From Muribaculum gordoncarteri (GTDB taxonomy: Bacteria > Bacteroidota > Bacteroidia > Bacteroidales > Muribaculaceae), in contig NZ_CP039393.1 in assembly GCF_004803695.1 (NCBI RefSeq), positions 310,001 to 374,000 on the forward strand: 64,000 nt of DNA, written 5' to 3'. Both the position numbers and the translations under genes were made by a program. This document shows positions 8,846-17,292 of the stretch, piece by piece. The stretch's first letter is position 1. The number at the start of each line of letters is the position of its first letter. The notes under the pieces are model-generated. The model was not told the DNA's origin. It saw only the letters and a list, made by a program, of their open reading frames with translations, and did not search any database.

Positions 8846-10207
8846 ATGGAATCAAAGAAATTCATACTGCAAGAAAAAGATATTCCCACAGCGTGGTATA
8901 ATGTTATGGCCGAAATGCCGGTAAAGCCTCGTCCGATGCTTAATCCGGCGACAAAGAAGCCGCTGACACCCGAGGATCTCTATCCGTTGTTCTCGGAAGA
9001 GGTTTCGCGTCAGGAGTTCAACGATACCGACAAGTGGATTGAAATACCCGAAGAGGTGCGTGACATGTATCGTATATGGCGTCCTACACCTCTTGTGCGC
9101 GCCCGTGGCCTTGAAAATGCTCTTGACACACCGGCTCACATCTACTTCAAGAACGAAAGTGTAAGTCCTGTAGGCTCGCATAAGCTCAATTCGGCAATAC
9201 CTCAGGCTTACTATTGCAAGAAGCAGGGTGTTACCAACATCACGACTGAAACGGGAGCAGGACAGTGGGGCGCTGCATTGTCGTTGGCCGCCAAGCATTT
9301 CGGTCTTGAACTCGCCGTCTACATGGTCAAGGTGTCATATCATCAGAAACCCTATCGTCGCTCGATAATGCAGACCTACGGAGCCGAGGTTATAGCCTCG
9401 CCGAGTATGTCGACAAAGGCCGGACGAAAAATCATTACCGATCACCCCAATTATCAGGGTTCGCTCGGAACCGCCATATCGGAGGCTGTCGAATTGGCAA
9501 TGTCTACACCCAACTGTAAATACACGCTTGGTTCAGTGCTCAACCATGTCGCACTGCATCAGACTGTCATAGGTCTTGAGGCTGAAAAGCAGATGGAGAT
9601 GGCCGGTGAGTACCCCGATATCGTGATAGGCTGCTTCGGTGGCGGAAGTAACTTCTCGGGGATTTCGTTCCCGTTCCTGCGCCACAACTTCAGCGGCGAA
9701 CGTTCGACACGTTTCATTGCCGCCGAACCCGCGTCATGTCCCAAGCTCACACGAGGTGTGCTGCAATATGACTTTGGTGATGAAGCCGGTTACACTCCGT
9801 TGATTCCCATGTACACGCTTGGACATGACTTCTCGCCCGCCAATATACATGCCGGAGGTCTTCGCTATCACGGAGCCGGTGCCGTTGTGAGCCAGCTGCG
9901 TGAAAACGGTCTTATCGAGGCTGTAGACATTCCACAGCTTGAAACGTTTGCTGCCGCTACTTTATTTGCGCAGGCCGAGGGTATAATTCCTGCTCCCGAG
10001 AGCTCTCATGCCATCGCTACTGCAATACGCGAGGCCAAGAAAGCAAAGGAATCGGGTGAATCCAAGGTTATACTGTTCAACCTTTCAGGTCACGGACTCA
10101 TTGATATGGCTGCTTATGATCAATATATATGCGGCGACCTGCAGAACTATGAGATTCCCGAATCGGAAATTGAAGCCAATGTATCGAAGCTTGAAAAGCT
10201 GCTTTGA
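8846..10207 (+). CDS. trpB: Tryptophan synthase beta chain, TrpB2 type
   Basis: PLP enzyme condensing indole with serine to give tryptophan. At 453 residues it is longer than classical TrpB (about 400) and has the TrpB2 N-terminus (AWYNVMAEMPVKPRPMLNP). The PLP lysine is Lys113 in GSHKLNSA, followed by ETGAGQWGAAL and the phosphate loop CFGGGSNFSG. No trpA or other trp gene is adjacent, and it has its own -7 box and terminator. It therefore probably works without an alpha subunit, for example in indole salvage; this is an inference from family knowledge. Confidence 0.9.
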   Translation: MESKKFILQEKDIPTAWYNVMAEMPVKPRPMLNPATKKPLTPEDLYPLFSEEVSRQEFNDTDKWIEIPEEVRDMYRIWRPTPLVRARGLENALDTPAHIYFKNESVSPVGSHKLNSAIPQAYYCKKQGVTNITTETGAGQWGAALSLAAKHFGLELAVYMVKVSYHQKPYRRSIMQTYGAEVIASPSMSTKAGRKIITDHPNYQGSLGTAISEAVELAMSTPNCKYTLGSVLNHVALHQTVIGLEAEKQMEMAGEYPDIVIGCFGGGSNFSGISFPFLRHNFSGERSTRFIAAEPASCPKLTRGVLQYDFGDEAGYTPLIPMYTLGHDFSPANIHAGGLRYHGAGAVVSQLRENGLIEAVDIPQLETFAAATLFAQAEGIIPAPESSHAIATAIREAKKAKESGESKVILFNLSGHGLIDMAAYDQYICGDLQNYEIPESEIEANVSKLEKLL

Positions 10208-10229
10208 TATTCTATAGGAATAGAAGACA

Positions 10230-10264
10230 ACAACGCCCGTAATCATAATGATTACGGGCGTTGT
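10230..10264. terminator. Bidirectional terminator between trpB2 and nfnB
   Basis: Perfect 16-bp stem (ACAACGCCCGTAATCA at 10230-10245 with its complement at 10249-10264) and a 3-nt loop. It sits between two convergent genes, 22 bp from each stop. Confidence 0.8.
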
Positions 10265-10285
10265 CATATATTGTATTGACTGTTG

Positions 10286-11752
10286 TTATTCGGAGAGTTT
10301 TGCGTCCATTGCGGCTGCGGCATGTCGTCCGTCACCCATGGCAAGGATTACGGTAGCACCACCGCGCACGATGTCACCTCCTGCATATATGTCGCTGAGC
10401 GACGACTGCATTGTGCCTTCGTTGACTACGATTGTGCCTCGGCGTGACACTTCAAGTGCGGGGATTGCATTGGGGATTAACGGGTTTGGCGATACTCCCA
10501 CGCTCACAATAACCAGATCGACGGGGATGTCGATTATCGCGCCTTCGATGGGCACCGGTGAGCGTCGGCCTGACGCGTCGGGCTCGCCGAGTTCCATTTT
10601 CTGCACTCTCATCATGTTAACGCGGCCTTTTTCATCGGCGAGATACTCAATGGGATTATGCAGGGTGAGGAACTCTACGCCTTCCTGCTTGGCGTGCTTC
10701 ACTTCTTCGGCTCGTGCCGGCATTTCGGCTTCGCCGCGACGATATACCACCATGGCCGATTCAGCGCCCATGCGTCGTGCGGTGCGCACTGAGTCCATAG
10801 CTGTGTTACCGCCTCCTATTACAGCTACCCGCTTGCCTTTAAGGATGGGTGTGTCGTGGTCGGGACGGCCTGCACCCATAAGGTTGATACGGGTGAGATA
10901 TTCGTTACTTGACATAACGCCGATGTAGTTCTCTCCGGGAATGCCCATGAAGCGGGGCAGACCGGCTCCTGAAGCTACGAATATGCCTTTGAAGCCCATT
11001 TCGTGAAGGTCGTCGTAACTCAATGTTTTGCCTACGATGCAATCCTTTACGAAATTTACTCCAAGAGCGGCAAGGGCGTTTATTTCGACATCGACCACTT
11101 CGTTGGGAAGTCGGAATTCCGGGATTCCGTATTTAAGTACTCCGCCTATTTCATGCAGGGCTTCAAATACGGTTACATCGTAACCGCGTTTTATCATGTC
11201 GCCTGCAAATGACAGTCCGGCGGGGCCCGAACCCACTACGGCGACCTTGATGCCGTTCTTGGGAGCTGTTTCGGGCACGGCGTGACATCCGCACAGGCGT
11301 TCGTTGTCGGCGGCAAAACGCTCGAGGTATCCTATGGCTACCGGTTCCTTCTTCATCTTGTGGTAGATGCAACGTGACTCACATTGCTTCTCCTGGGGGC
11401 ATACACGACCGCACACAGCAGGAAGCGCGCTTGTTTCTTTCAAGACCACGGCTGCCGCATGGAAATCCTTACGCTCGATATTCTTGATGAATCCGGGGAT
11501 GTTGATGCTTACTGGACATCCGGTTACACATTGGGGATCGGGGCAGTCCATGCATCTTGTCGCTTCAAGCACTGCCGCTTCAGCCGATAGACCCTGATTG
11601 ACCTCCTCGTTGCAGGTTATGCGGTAGGCGGGGTCGAGCTCGGGCATCTTCACTCGGGGAATTGATGTGCGCTCTTTTACCGGAGTGGCTTTACGGAGCT
11701 CTTCGCGCCACTGTGCGTCACGTGGCGATGATGTATAGTTATTGTTTGCCAT
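10286..11752 (-). CDS. nfnB: NfnB: large subunit of NADH-dependent ferredoxin:NADP oxidoreductase (GltD-like)
   Basis: A 488-residue flavoprotein that genome annotations often call 'glutamate synthase small subunit'. The N-terminal domain holds eight cysteines for two [4Fe-4S] clusters (Cys67, 70, 75, 79 and Cys114, 118, 124, 128). These are followed by the FAD-binding VAVVGSGPAGLS and the NAD(P)-binding VAVIGGGNTAMDSVRTARRM. The gene directly upstream (12-bp gap) encodes the FNR-like subunit NfnA, and no large GltB subunit is present. The pair therefore fits NfnAB, which couples NADH and reduced ferredoxin to NADPH formation. Activity as sulfide dehydrogenase is the main alternative reading. 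Confidence 0.82.
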   Translation of the reverse strand: MANNNYTSSPRDAQWREELRKATPVKERTSIPRVKMPELDPAYRITCNEEVNQGLSAEAAVLEATRCMDCPDPQCVTGCPVSINIPGFIKNIERKDFHAAAVVLKETSALPAVCGRVCPQEKQCESRCIYHKMKKEPVAIGYLERFAADNERLCGCHAVPETAPKNGIKVAVVGSGPAGLSFAGDMIKRGYDVTVFEALHEIGGVLKYGIPEFRLPNEVVDVEINALAALGVNFVKDCIVGKTLSYDDLHEMGFKGIFVASGAGLPRFMGIPGENYIGVMSSNEYLTRINLMGAGRPDHDTPILKGKRVAVIGGGNTAMDSVRTARRMGAESAMVVYRRGEAEMPARAEEVKHAKQEGVEFLTLHNPIEYLADEKGRVNMMRVQKMELGEPDASGRRSPVPIEGAIIDIPVDLVIVSVGVSPNPLIPNAIPALEVSRRGTIVVNEGTMQSSLSDIYAGGDIVRGGATVILAMGDGRHAAAAMDAKLSE

Positions 11753-11764
11753 AGCAGTGTCTTA

Positions 11765-12547
11765 TTAGTTAAATGAACGTAAACGCATAAGCATCTCATC
11801 GAAATCGACTTGGTGTGCGTCAAATTCGGGGCCGTCGATGCATACAAATTTAGTCTTGCCGCCTACAGTCACACGACAAGCACCGCACATTCCCGTGCCG
11901 TCGACCATGATTGTGTTGAGCGAGCACATTGTGGGTATGTCGTATTTCTTGGTGAGCAGTGAAACGAATTTCATCATTATGGCGGGACCTATGGTGACTA
12001 CAAGGTCGACTTTTTCGCGGTTGATTACGCTTTCAACACCGTTGGTGACAAGTCCCTTTGTGCCGTAGCTTCCGTCATCGGTCATGATTATGACTTCATC
12101 GGAGTAGGGGCGCACTTGCTCCTCAAGTATTATAAGCTCCTTGGTGCGTGCGGCCAAAACGGTTATCACCTTGTTGCCGGCCTCTTTCATCGCTTTTATG
12201 ATGGGTAGCAGGGGAGCTACTCCCACGCCGCCTCCGCAGCACACTACGGTGCCTACTTTCTCGATGTGGGTGGCTTGTCCGAGCGGACCCACTACATCGG
12301 TGAGCGATTCTCCGGGTTCAAGACTGCATATTTTGCCTGAAGACACGCCTACATTCTGCACTACGAGGGTTATTGTTCCTTTCACGGTATCGGCATCGGC
12401 AATCGTCAACGGAATGCGTTCGCCATTTTCGCAAGCACGCACAATAACGAAGTGTCCGGGCTTGCGTGACCGTGCTATTGCCGGAGCTTCCACTACAAGC
12501 TTGACAACGTTCTCGGAGAAGTGTTCCTTCTCAAGGATTTTGTTCAT
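11765..12547 (-). CDS. nfnA: NfnA: small, FAD/[2Fe-2S] subunit of NADH-dependent ferredoxin:NADP oxidoreductase
   Basis: A 260-residue ferredoxin-NADP reductase-like protein. RIPLTIAD (about 44-51) is the flavin-binding motif and VVCCGGGVGVAPLLP (about 101-115) the nucleotide loop. Four C-terminal cysteines (Cys208, 221, 224, 236), within CSLNTIMVDGTGMCGACR and the following FVCIDGPEFD, bind a [2Fe-2S] cluster. It starts 41 bp downstream of a -7 box and is followed after 12 bp by nfnB, giving a two-gene operon. Databases label the family 'sulfide/dihydroorotate dehydrogenase-like FAD/NAD-binding protein'. Pairing with the GltD-like subunit supports the Nfn assignment. Confidence 0.82.
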   Translation of the reverse strand: MNKILEKEHFSENVVKLVVEAPAIARSRKPGHFVIVRACENGERIPLTIADADTVKGTITLVVQNVGVSSGKICSLEPGESLTDVVGPLGQATHIEKVGTVVCCGGGVGVAPLLPIIKAMKEAGNKVITVLAARTKELIILEEQVRPYSDEVIIMTDDGSYGTKGLVTNGVESVINREKVDLVVTIGPAIMMKFVSLLTKKYDIPTMCSLNTIMVDGTGMCGACRVTVGGKTKFVCIDGPEFDAHQVDFDEMLMRLRSFN

Positions 12548-12594
12548 GAGTGTTCTTTTATGAAATATGATGATGACAATTTATTTATCTACGG

Positions 12595-12602
12595 CAAAGA
12601 TA
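12595..12602 (-). promoter_or_regulatory. nfnAB -7 box TATCTTTG
   Basis: Read on the minus strand, TATCTTTG (12602 to 12595) matches TAnnTTTG and lies 47 bp before the nfnA ATG at 12547. The -33 position carries only a weak ATTG. Confidence 0.6.
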
Positions 12603-12650
12603 AGTAAAAATATCTAAGAGAATACAATAATTATGAATTTATGTAAAAGC

Positions 12651-12680
12651 AAAGGGTGTTGTCTCGCGACGACACCCTTT
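12651..12680. terminator. Hairpin terminator in the nfnA-SPOR gap
   Basis: A 13-bp stem with one G-T pair (AAAGGGTGTTGTC / GACGACACCCTTT) and loop TCGC. On the plus strand it is followed by six or more T; on the minus strand by GCTTTT. On the minus strand it would end the operon whose last gene stops at 12833. The remaining 150 bp (12681-12832) are AT-rich with no ORF. Confidence 0.6.
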
Positions 12681-12832
12681 TTTAATCTACAATCTATAAA
12701 AACATATATATTTTGAAAAAACGGTCAATAATTGATTTTTAGAATCAAAATTTTAATGAACACTCAAATATATGTCAAATATTTTTAACATCCAAGTAAT
12801 ATGTTTAAGAACATAAAGGGTCTAAAATACAC

Positions 12833-13360
12833 TTATTTACCAGGCAATCTCACTGGACGGAGTATCCAGGGGAACGGTTCTTTCAATACTATGTTTTTAT
12901 CTGATTTTATTTTATGGTAGGCAGCGGCTGCTTCTTCGGCTGTTTCATAGCTCCCTGCTATCACATAGTAGAGCGGTTCGGCCGTTTCTACAACAATGGC
13001 ATCATGACCGTTGTCGCGAAGCCGGTTCATCAATGATTTGGCGTTGAACACCTGCTTGAACTGATTCACCACTATCGAGTAGGGCTTGAACTGTTCGGGT
13101 GTGCCGCATCCTTCGGTGAGGCGTACATTGACCGTGCTCAACGGGATTGAATCGGTACCTACAATAAGTCGTGAGCTTATTGCCTCTTTGCGTATGCGGT
13201 CGTATATCGTGTCATCGATTCCGCTGTTTTCATCGGATTTTTCTTTTGCTGCCTGATAGGCTGCTCTGTAGTTGGCTTCCGATGTCTTGCATCCCGAAAG
13301 CATGGCTATCGCAGCTATTGCCGCGATTATAAGTGATGTTACTCGTGTCATGATTGTCAT
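12833..13360 (-). CDS. SPOR-domain lipoprotein
   Basis: A 175-residue protein with a lipoprotein signal ending in LSGC (Cys about 24). The C-terminal 80 residues look like a SPOR domain: YSIVVNQFKQVFNAKSLMNRL, then YYVIAGSYETAEEAAAAYHK, the duplicated beta-alpha-beta pattern that binds peptidoglycan stripped of stem peptides. It would sit in the outer membrane facing the cell wall. Its ATG overlaps the stop of the metallophosphatase gene by ATGA, so the two are translationally coupled. A second in-frame ATG three codons on is also possible. Confidence 0.8.
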   Translation of the reverse strand: MTIMTRVTSLIIAAIAAIAMLSGCKTSEANYRAAYQAAKEKSDENSGIDDTIYDRIRKEAISSRLIVGTDSIPLSTVNVRLTEGCGTPEQFKPYSIVVNQFKQVFNAKSLMNRLRDNGHDAIVVETAEPLYYVIAGSYETAEEAAAAYHKIKSDKNIVLKEPFPWILRPVRLPGK

Positions 13361-13863
13361 TGTTGTATTTTCTTACTTAGTTCTATTACTTCGAGGTCCT
13401 TTATCGTGCCGTTGTCGATGGTGAGCCTTACAAGTGTGCGCACTTGTTGCCACCCTTGCTGTCCGGCTGCTCCTGGATTTATGTGCAGCATTTCGAGTTC
13501 GGGGTCATATATCACTTTAAGGATGTGACTGTGTCCCGTGACCATCAATTTTATGCACTTGGCACGTAACAGGGGTTTTACTCCGCGTGCGTATTTTCCC
13601 GGATATCCGCCGATGTGAGTCATCCACACGTTGACACCTTCAATTGTGAACTCCTGGACTTCGGGGCATCGTCGTGTCACTTCGCCGTGGTCTATGTTGC
13701 CTGATACGGCCCTCACTACCGGAGCGACTCCTTCAAGCTTTTGCAGCAACCCGATGTCGCCGATGTCACCCGCATGCCATATTTCGTCACATCCGGCAAA
13801 GTGCGTGGCGTAGCGATCGTCCCAGCAAGAGTGGGTGTCCGATAGGATTCCTATGCGTTTCAT
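13357..13863 (-). CDS. Metallophosphoesterase, YfcE/MJ0936 type
   Basis: A 168-residue calcineurin-like phosphoesterase with all metal-binding blocks in order: GILSDTHS (Asp9, His11), WHAGDIGD, SGNIDHG, MTHIGGYPG and VTGHSH. Proteins of this size are phosphodiesterases active on small model substrates in vitro; the natural substrate is usually unknown. No signal peptide, so cytoplasmic. It starts 3 bp after the glycosidase gene and overlaps the SPOR gene by 4 bp, so it belongs to one minus-strand transcript. Confidence 0.88.
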   Translation of the reverse strand: MKRIGILSDTHSCWDDRYATHFAGCDEIWHAGDIGDIGLLQKLEGVAPVVRAVSGNIDHGEVTRRCPEVQEFTIEGVNVWMTHIGGYPGKYARGVKPLLRAKCIKLMVTGHSHILKVIYDPELEMLHINPGAAGQQGWQQVRTLVRLTIDNGTIKDLEVIELSKKIQQ

Positions 13864-13866
13864 TGG

Positions 13867-16557
13867 CTATTGCTTGATGATGCGGACATACTGCAGCAAT
13901 GCCGTGTTGACATTGCCGTTCATGTTGTCGATTTCATGTCGGATGCTCAGTTCGTTGATGCCTTCCTTCAGCTTTATGCGCAGCATGTTGCTGAATCCGG
14001 TTGATAGCCATTCGTCAATACCGCGTTGCGGCATAACTATAGCTCCGGCCTCCTGCCCGTTGATGTAGAGCATTCTTATGGCACACTTGTTTTCGGTGTT
14101 TATGGGGCCTTCGCCGTTGGCATATCTAACATCGAGCAGATAGTCGCCGCCTGTGTCAACATTCACGCGGAATGTGACATCGGTGTTCTTCTGTGGCGAC
14201 AGCTCGATGAAGCGTGACGCTTTATCCTTGTCCTTGATGAATGATGTGCCTGTCTTGCCTATCTTGTCGGCGTTGACTACGGTCAACGAGCCTGCCGGAA
14301 TGTATTCATAAGGCTTGCATGAGAAGCCACTCCATGTTTCCTTGAGCACTGGAACGATATCCATGAGCGAGTAATTGTCGTCGGGGATGAATGTCGCAAC
14401 AGGAGTGGTTATCTGGTCGAGGAACGTGCTGTTGACGGTCAGTCCGTAGGATATTCCGGGAGAGTAGTTGCGAATCTCGCCTTTGTTGTCGACCCAGTCG
14501 ACAATAGGGGTGGCAGGCATCCAGGCCTGAGGCTGACTGTTTATGTCCTGAGGCTTGATTGTGTTGTCGGCCATTGTTATAAGCACCTCCACATTGCCGG
14601 TGACATCGCCTTTCAGGAAGTAATCGTCGTCCTTTTCACCGTTCACGGTGAATGATTTTATGCGGTCGCCGGTGCCTATTACCTTGACGGTGAGCGTGGC
14701 GTCGCGATATTTAAGGTTGGTCAAGGTCTTTTCGCCCGTGAACGACGGCGGAACTACCGGTGAGAACCTTATACCGTCGGGCTCGAATGTCATGCCCATT
14801 ATTATGCGGAATATCATTGCAGCATTGCCGGCCGCACTCCACAGCTGGCTGTCGGAGTTGACTGCGGTTCCGCGATAGTCGCCGTTGGATGCTACAAAAA
14901 GCTCCTTGTTGGTGCCGAAGAATGCCGCAGCCCTGTAGAGGGCGGCAAGACCCTTGTTAAGGGCGAGAATATTGCCGGCCTTTGCCGCTGCGATGTTCCA
15001 ATAGGCTTGTACAAACGGCCACACTGCATCGTTGTGATAGGGCTTTATGTCGGGCATCTGGGGATATACCGATGATATTCCATAAGGCGTGTAGGGAGTC
15101 TTGGAGATTATCGAGCGAGCCATTTCGGGGTTGGCGATGTCAAACACGATTGACAGCGCCTGCCCGAGATTGTCGACAGCCTGTGACTGGATGGGATATA
15201 TTCCCCCGTAAAGATATTCGCTATAATATCCGAGATTGGGTATCCACAGGTTGTTGTTGATCGAGTTGGCAATCTCCTTGTCCATGCCCATCCATAACGG
15301 AGTGTAATCCGATTCCAGCTCCTTAATCATGGCATCGCGTACACGGAATGCCTCGGCATACATGACATTTGTTCCAAGACACATCGATTCATATATGTCC
15401 TTGGGCTGCATCCAGCGTGGATAGGTCTGTTCCCTCCAGTCGAGATAGCTTTGCTCGCCATGCATGAGCTTGAAGTTGGAGTCCCACACGACTTTCATGT
15501 CGTCGTTCAATGTGTTGTCGATCGCTTCAATGGCTTCTTTGAGCATAGATTTGTCGCCGGTCACCTTATATACTTCCCATGCTGCCATGGCCCACACTAT
15601 GCGGTCGCTTGACACGGGCCATGAACCGCCGGTGCCGGTGTCCTGTACTATTACAGTGCCGTGAGGAGTTTCCTTTAGCTTGGCCTTAAGGCTGCGATAG
15701 GAGTTATCGGGGTCGAGCAGCGCGAGGGCGAGATATACCGAGTAGCTTACATCTCGGGTCCACACTCCGTCCCATTCCTTACCGGCACGATAGGTCGAGT
15801 CGGGGCGAAGGTTGCTTGCAATGTCGCATATTGCCATGTTGTACAACGCGTCGACGAGCAATTGATCGGAATGATACCTCGGGAACCGGCTGTCGATTGA
15901 ATCGACTTTCCACCCGGTGGGATTTTCAGGACGCTCGGTGGTGGGATTCAGATTCAATGTAACTTCATAAATACCGTCACCTCTATCCTTCAGCTTTCGG
16001 TCATGCTTTCCGTAGAGATTCTCAAAATCCCAGCTCAACGGGTCGACGCTTCCGGCAACCCACACGCCTTTGAAGTCGTCCTTGTAGATTGTGTCGTTGG
16101 TAGGCGTTACATAGTATCCTTGTTTCTTGAAACTGTTGAGCACAGGATTCATGTTGACTTTGAGAGTCCATTTTGTGTCCTTGTTGAGCTTCCCGGCGAG
16201 TTTTTCTTTTATGGAGTCGAATTTCTCAATAGCTTCTCCGAATGTGAATACCGTGTCGGAGCCTATAAGTACCGTGTGGCTTTTGCCTTGCGGCAATTCG
16301 TTGTCCCTGCTGTTAAGCGAGAATCGGAAGTGCAGCAGTTGGGATATGCCGCTCTCCTCGGGTGAGGTGTAGTTGCTCTCGATCTCAACCGGGCTTATTG
16401 CCCGTGCAGTGTGTGGCCCTTGCGTCACACGGTCGGTGTAGACGGTGAATATATCCGATGAATATATCACATCGTCAGGTTGGCCGGGAGTGTTGTTGCA
16501 ACCTGTAATAATTGACAATGCCATCATCGAATTGATTATTGCAGTTGAGCGTTTCAT
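13867..16557 (-). CDS. Six-hairpin (alpha/alpha)6 glycosidase lipoprotein
   Basis: An 896-residue exported lipoprotein (signal ending IITGC). After a beta-rich N-terminal region, residues about 230-600 show an (alpha/alpha)6 barrel like MGH1/GH63-GH15-type enzymes: EWDGVWTRDVSYSVYLALALL, GSWPVSSDRIVWAMAAWEVY, DWREQTYPRWMQPKDIYESM and PYHNDAVWPFVQAYW, which supply acidic catalytic candidates. The last 140 residues look like a CBM6/35-type beta-sandwich (DYLLDVRYANGEGPINTENK). The sugar target is not determinable. It lies 39 bp after an ABC ATPase gene and 3 bp before the metallophosphatase, an unexpected neighbourhood for a glycosidase. Confidence 0.72.
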   Translation of the reverse strand: MKRSTAIINSMMALSIITGCNNTPGQPDDVIYSSDIFTVYTDRVTQGPHTARAISPVEIESNYTSPEESGISQLLHFRFSLNSRDNELPQGKSHTVLIGSDTVFTFGEAIEKFDSIKEKLAGKLNKDTKWTLKVNMNPVLNSFKKQGYYVTPTNDTIYKDDFKGVWVAGSVDPLSWDFENLYGKHDRKLKDRGDGIYEVTLNLNPTTERPENPTGWKVDSIDSRFPRYHSDQLLVDALYNMAICDIASNLRPDSTYRAGKEWDGVWTRDVSYSVYLALALLDPDNSYRSLKAKLKETPHGTVIVQDTGTGGSWPVSSDRIVWAMAAWEVYKVTGDKSMLKEAIEAIDNTLNDDMKVVWDSNFKLMHGEQSYLDWREQTYPRWMQPKDIYESMCLGTNVMYAEAFRVRDAMIKELESDYTPLWMGMDKEIANSINNNLWIPNLGYYSEYLYGGIYPIQSQAVDNLGQALSIVFDIANPEMARSIISKTPYTPYGISSVYPQMPDIKPYHNDAVWPFVQAYWNIAAAKAGNILALNKGLAALYRAAAFFGTNKELFVASNGDYRGTAVNSDSQLWSAAGNAAMIFRIIMGMTFEPDGIRFSPVVPPSFTGEKTLTNLKYRDATLTVKVIGTGDRIKSFTVNGEKDDDYFLKGDVTGNVEVLITMADNTIKPQDINSQPQAWMPATPIVDWVDNKGEIRNYSPGISYGLTVNSTFLDQITTPVATFIPDDNYSLMDIVPVLKETWSGFSCKPYEYIPAGSLTVVNADKIGKTGTSFIKDKDKASRFIELSPQKNTDVTFRVNVDTGGDYLLDVRYANGEGPINTENKCAIRMLYINGQEAGAIVMPQRGIDEWLSTGFSNMLRIKLKEGINELSIRHEIDNMNGNVNTALLQYVRIIKQ

Positions 16558-16596
16558 ATTGGATGTAAATTTATTGTTGTTGATTGTTGCCCTACA

Positions 16597-17292
16597 TTAC
16601 GCTTCGTCGCAAGTCGAGTGTACGTAGTGGTGTGATGCGTGACATTCATGTATGGAGTGGTCGACGATTATGTGACGGTTGGCCATACCTGATATGGTGG
16701 ACATTTCGTGTGACACAAGTATTATGGTTGTGTTGCGTGCTATATCGGCGATTATGTCATAGAGATGATGTTCAAATGCCTTGTCGATGTAGCTCAGCGG
16801 TTCATCCAGCACAAGCACTTCAGGATTGGATATTAAAGCTCGTCCGAGCAGTGTGCGCTGAAGCTGTCCGCCCGATAGATCGCCTATCGACGCATCGGAG
16901 TGAGCGTCGAGCCCCATGAGAGAAATTGTGTCGGAGATGCGTTTGTCACACTCGTCACGCTGGATGTTCTTTTCGGCAAGCAATCCCGATGCGATGGTTT
17001 CCCTTACGGTTATCGGGAATCGGCTGTCGATGAGGTTTTTCTGCGGCAGGTAGCCTATGGGGAGTTTTTTGACCTCCACGTTGTCGCGACGATAAGTGAC
17101 TCTTCCTTGGGTGGGCTTGAGCAGATGAAGGATTATGCGGAGAAGGGTTGTCTTTCCTCCGCCGTTGGGTCCGGTTACGGCGACAAAGTCACCCTTGTGG
17201 ATGTCGAGGTTGACATCCTTTAATATGACTTTGTTGTCGTAACGCTTCCACACATGGTCGAGCGTTATTATGCTATTGTCGGGATATTGCAT
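16597..17292 (-). CDS. znuC: Metal (zinc/manganese-type) ABC transporter ATPase
   Basis: A 231-residue ABC ATPase with Walker A GPNGGGKTT, Q-loop LPQKN, signature LSGGQLQR and Walker B VLVLDEPLSYID; the sequence is closest in style to ZnuC/MntB-type proteins. It overlaps the upstream binding-protein gene by about 20 bp, which argues they form one transporter. Start taken as ATG 17292 (MQYPDNSIITLDHVWKRY) rather than the in-frame TTG at 17298. No membrane permease gene follows; the next gene is a glycosidase. Metal specificity is inferred. Confidence 0.85.
   Translation of the reverse strand: MQYPDNSIITLDHVWKRYDNKVILKDVNLDIHKGDFVAVTGPNGGGKTTLLRIILHLLKPTQGRVTYRRDNVEVKKLPIGYLPQKNLIDSRFPITVRETIASGLLAEKNIQRDECDKRISDTISLMGLDAHSDASIGDLSGGQLQRTLLGRALISNPEVLVLDEPLSYIDKAFEHHLYDIIADIARNTTIILVSHEMSTISGMANRHIIVDHSIHECHASHHYVHSTCDEA

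Noticed and set aside
10286-11752. True glutamate synthase small subunit (GltD)
   Set aside because: The adjacent gene is an FNR-like NfnA subunit, not GltB; the pair fits NfnAB better.
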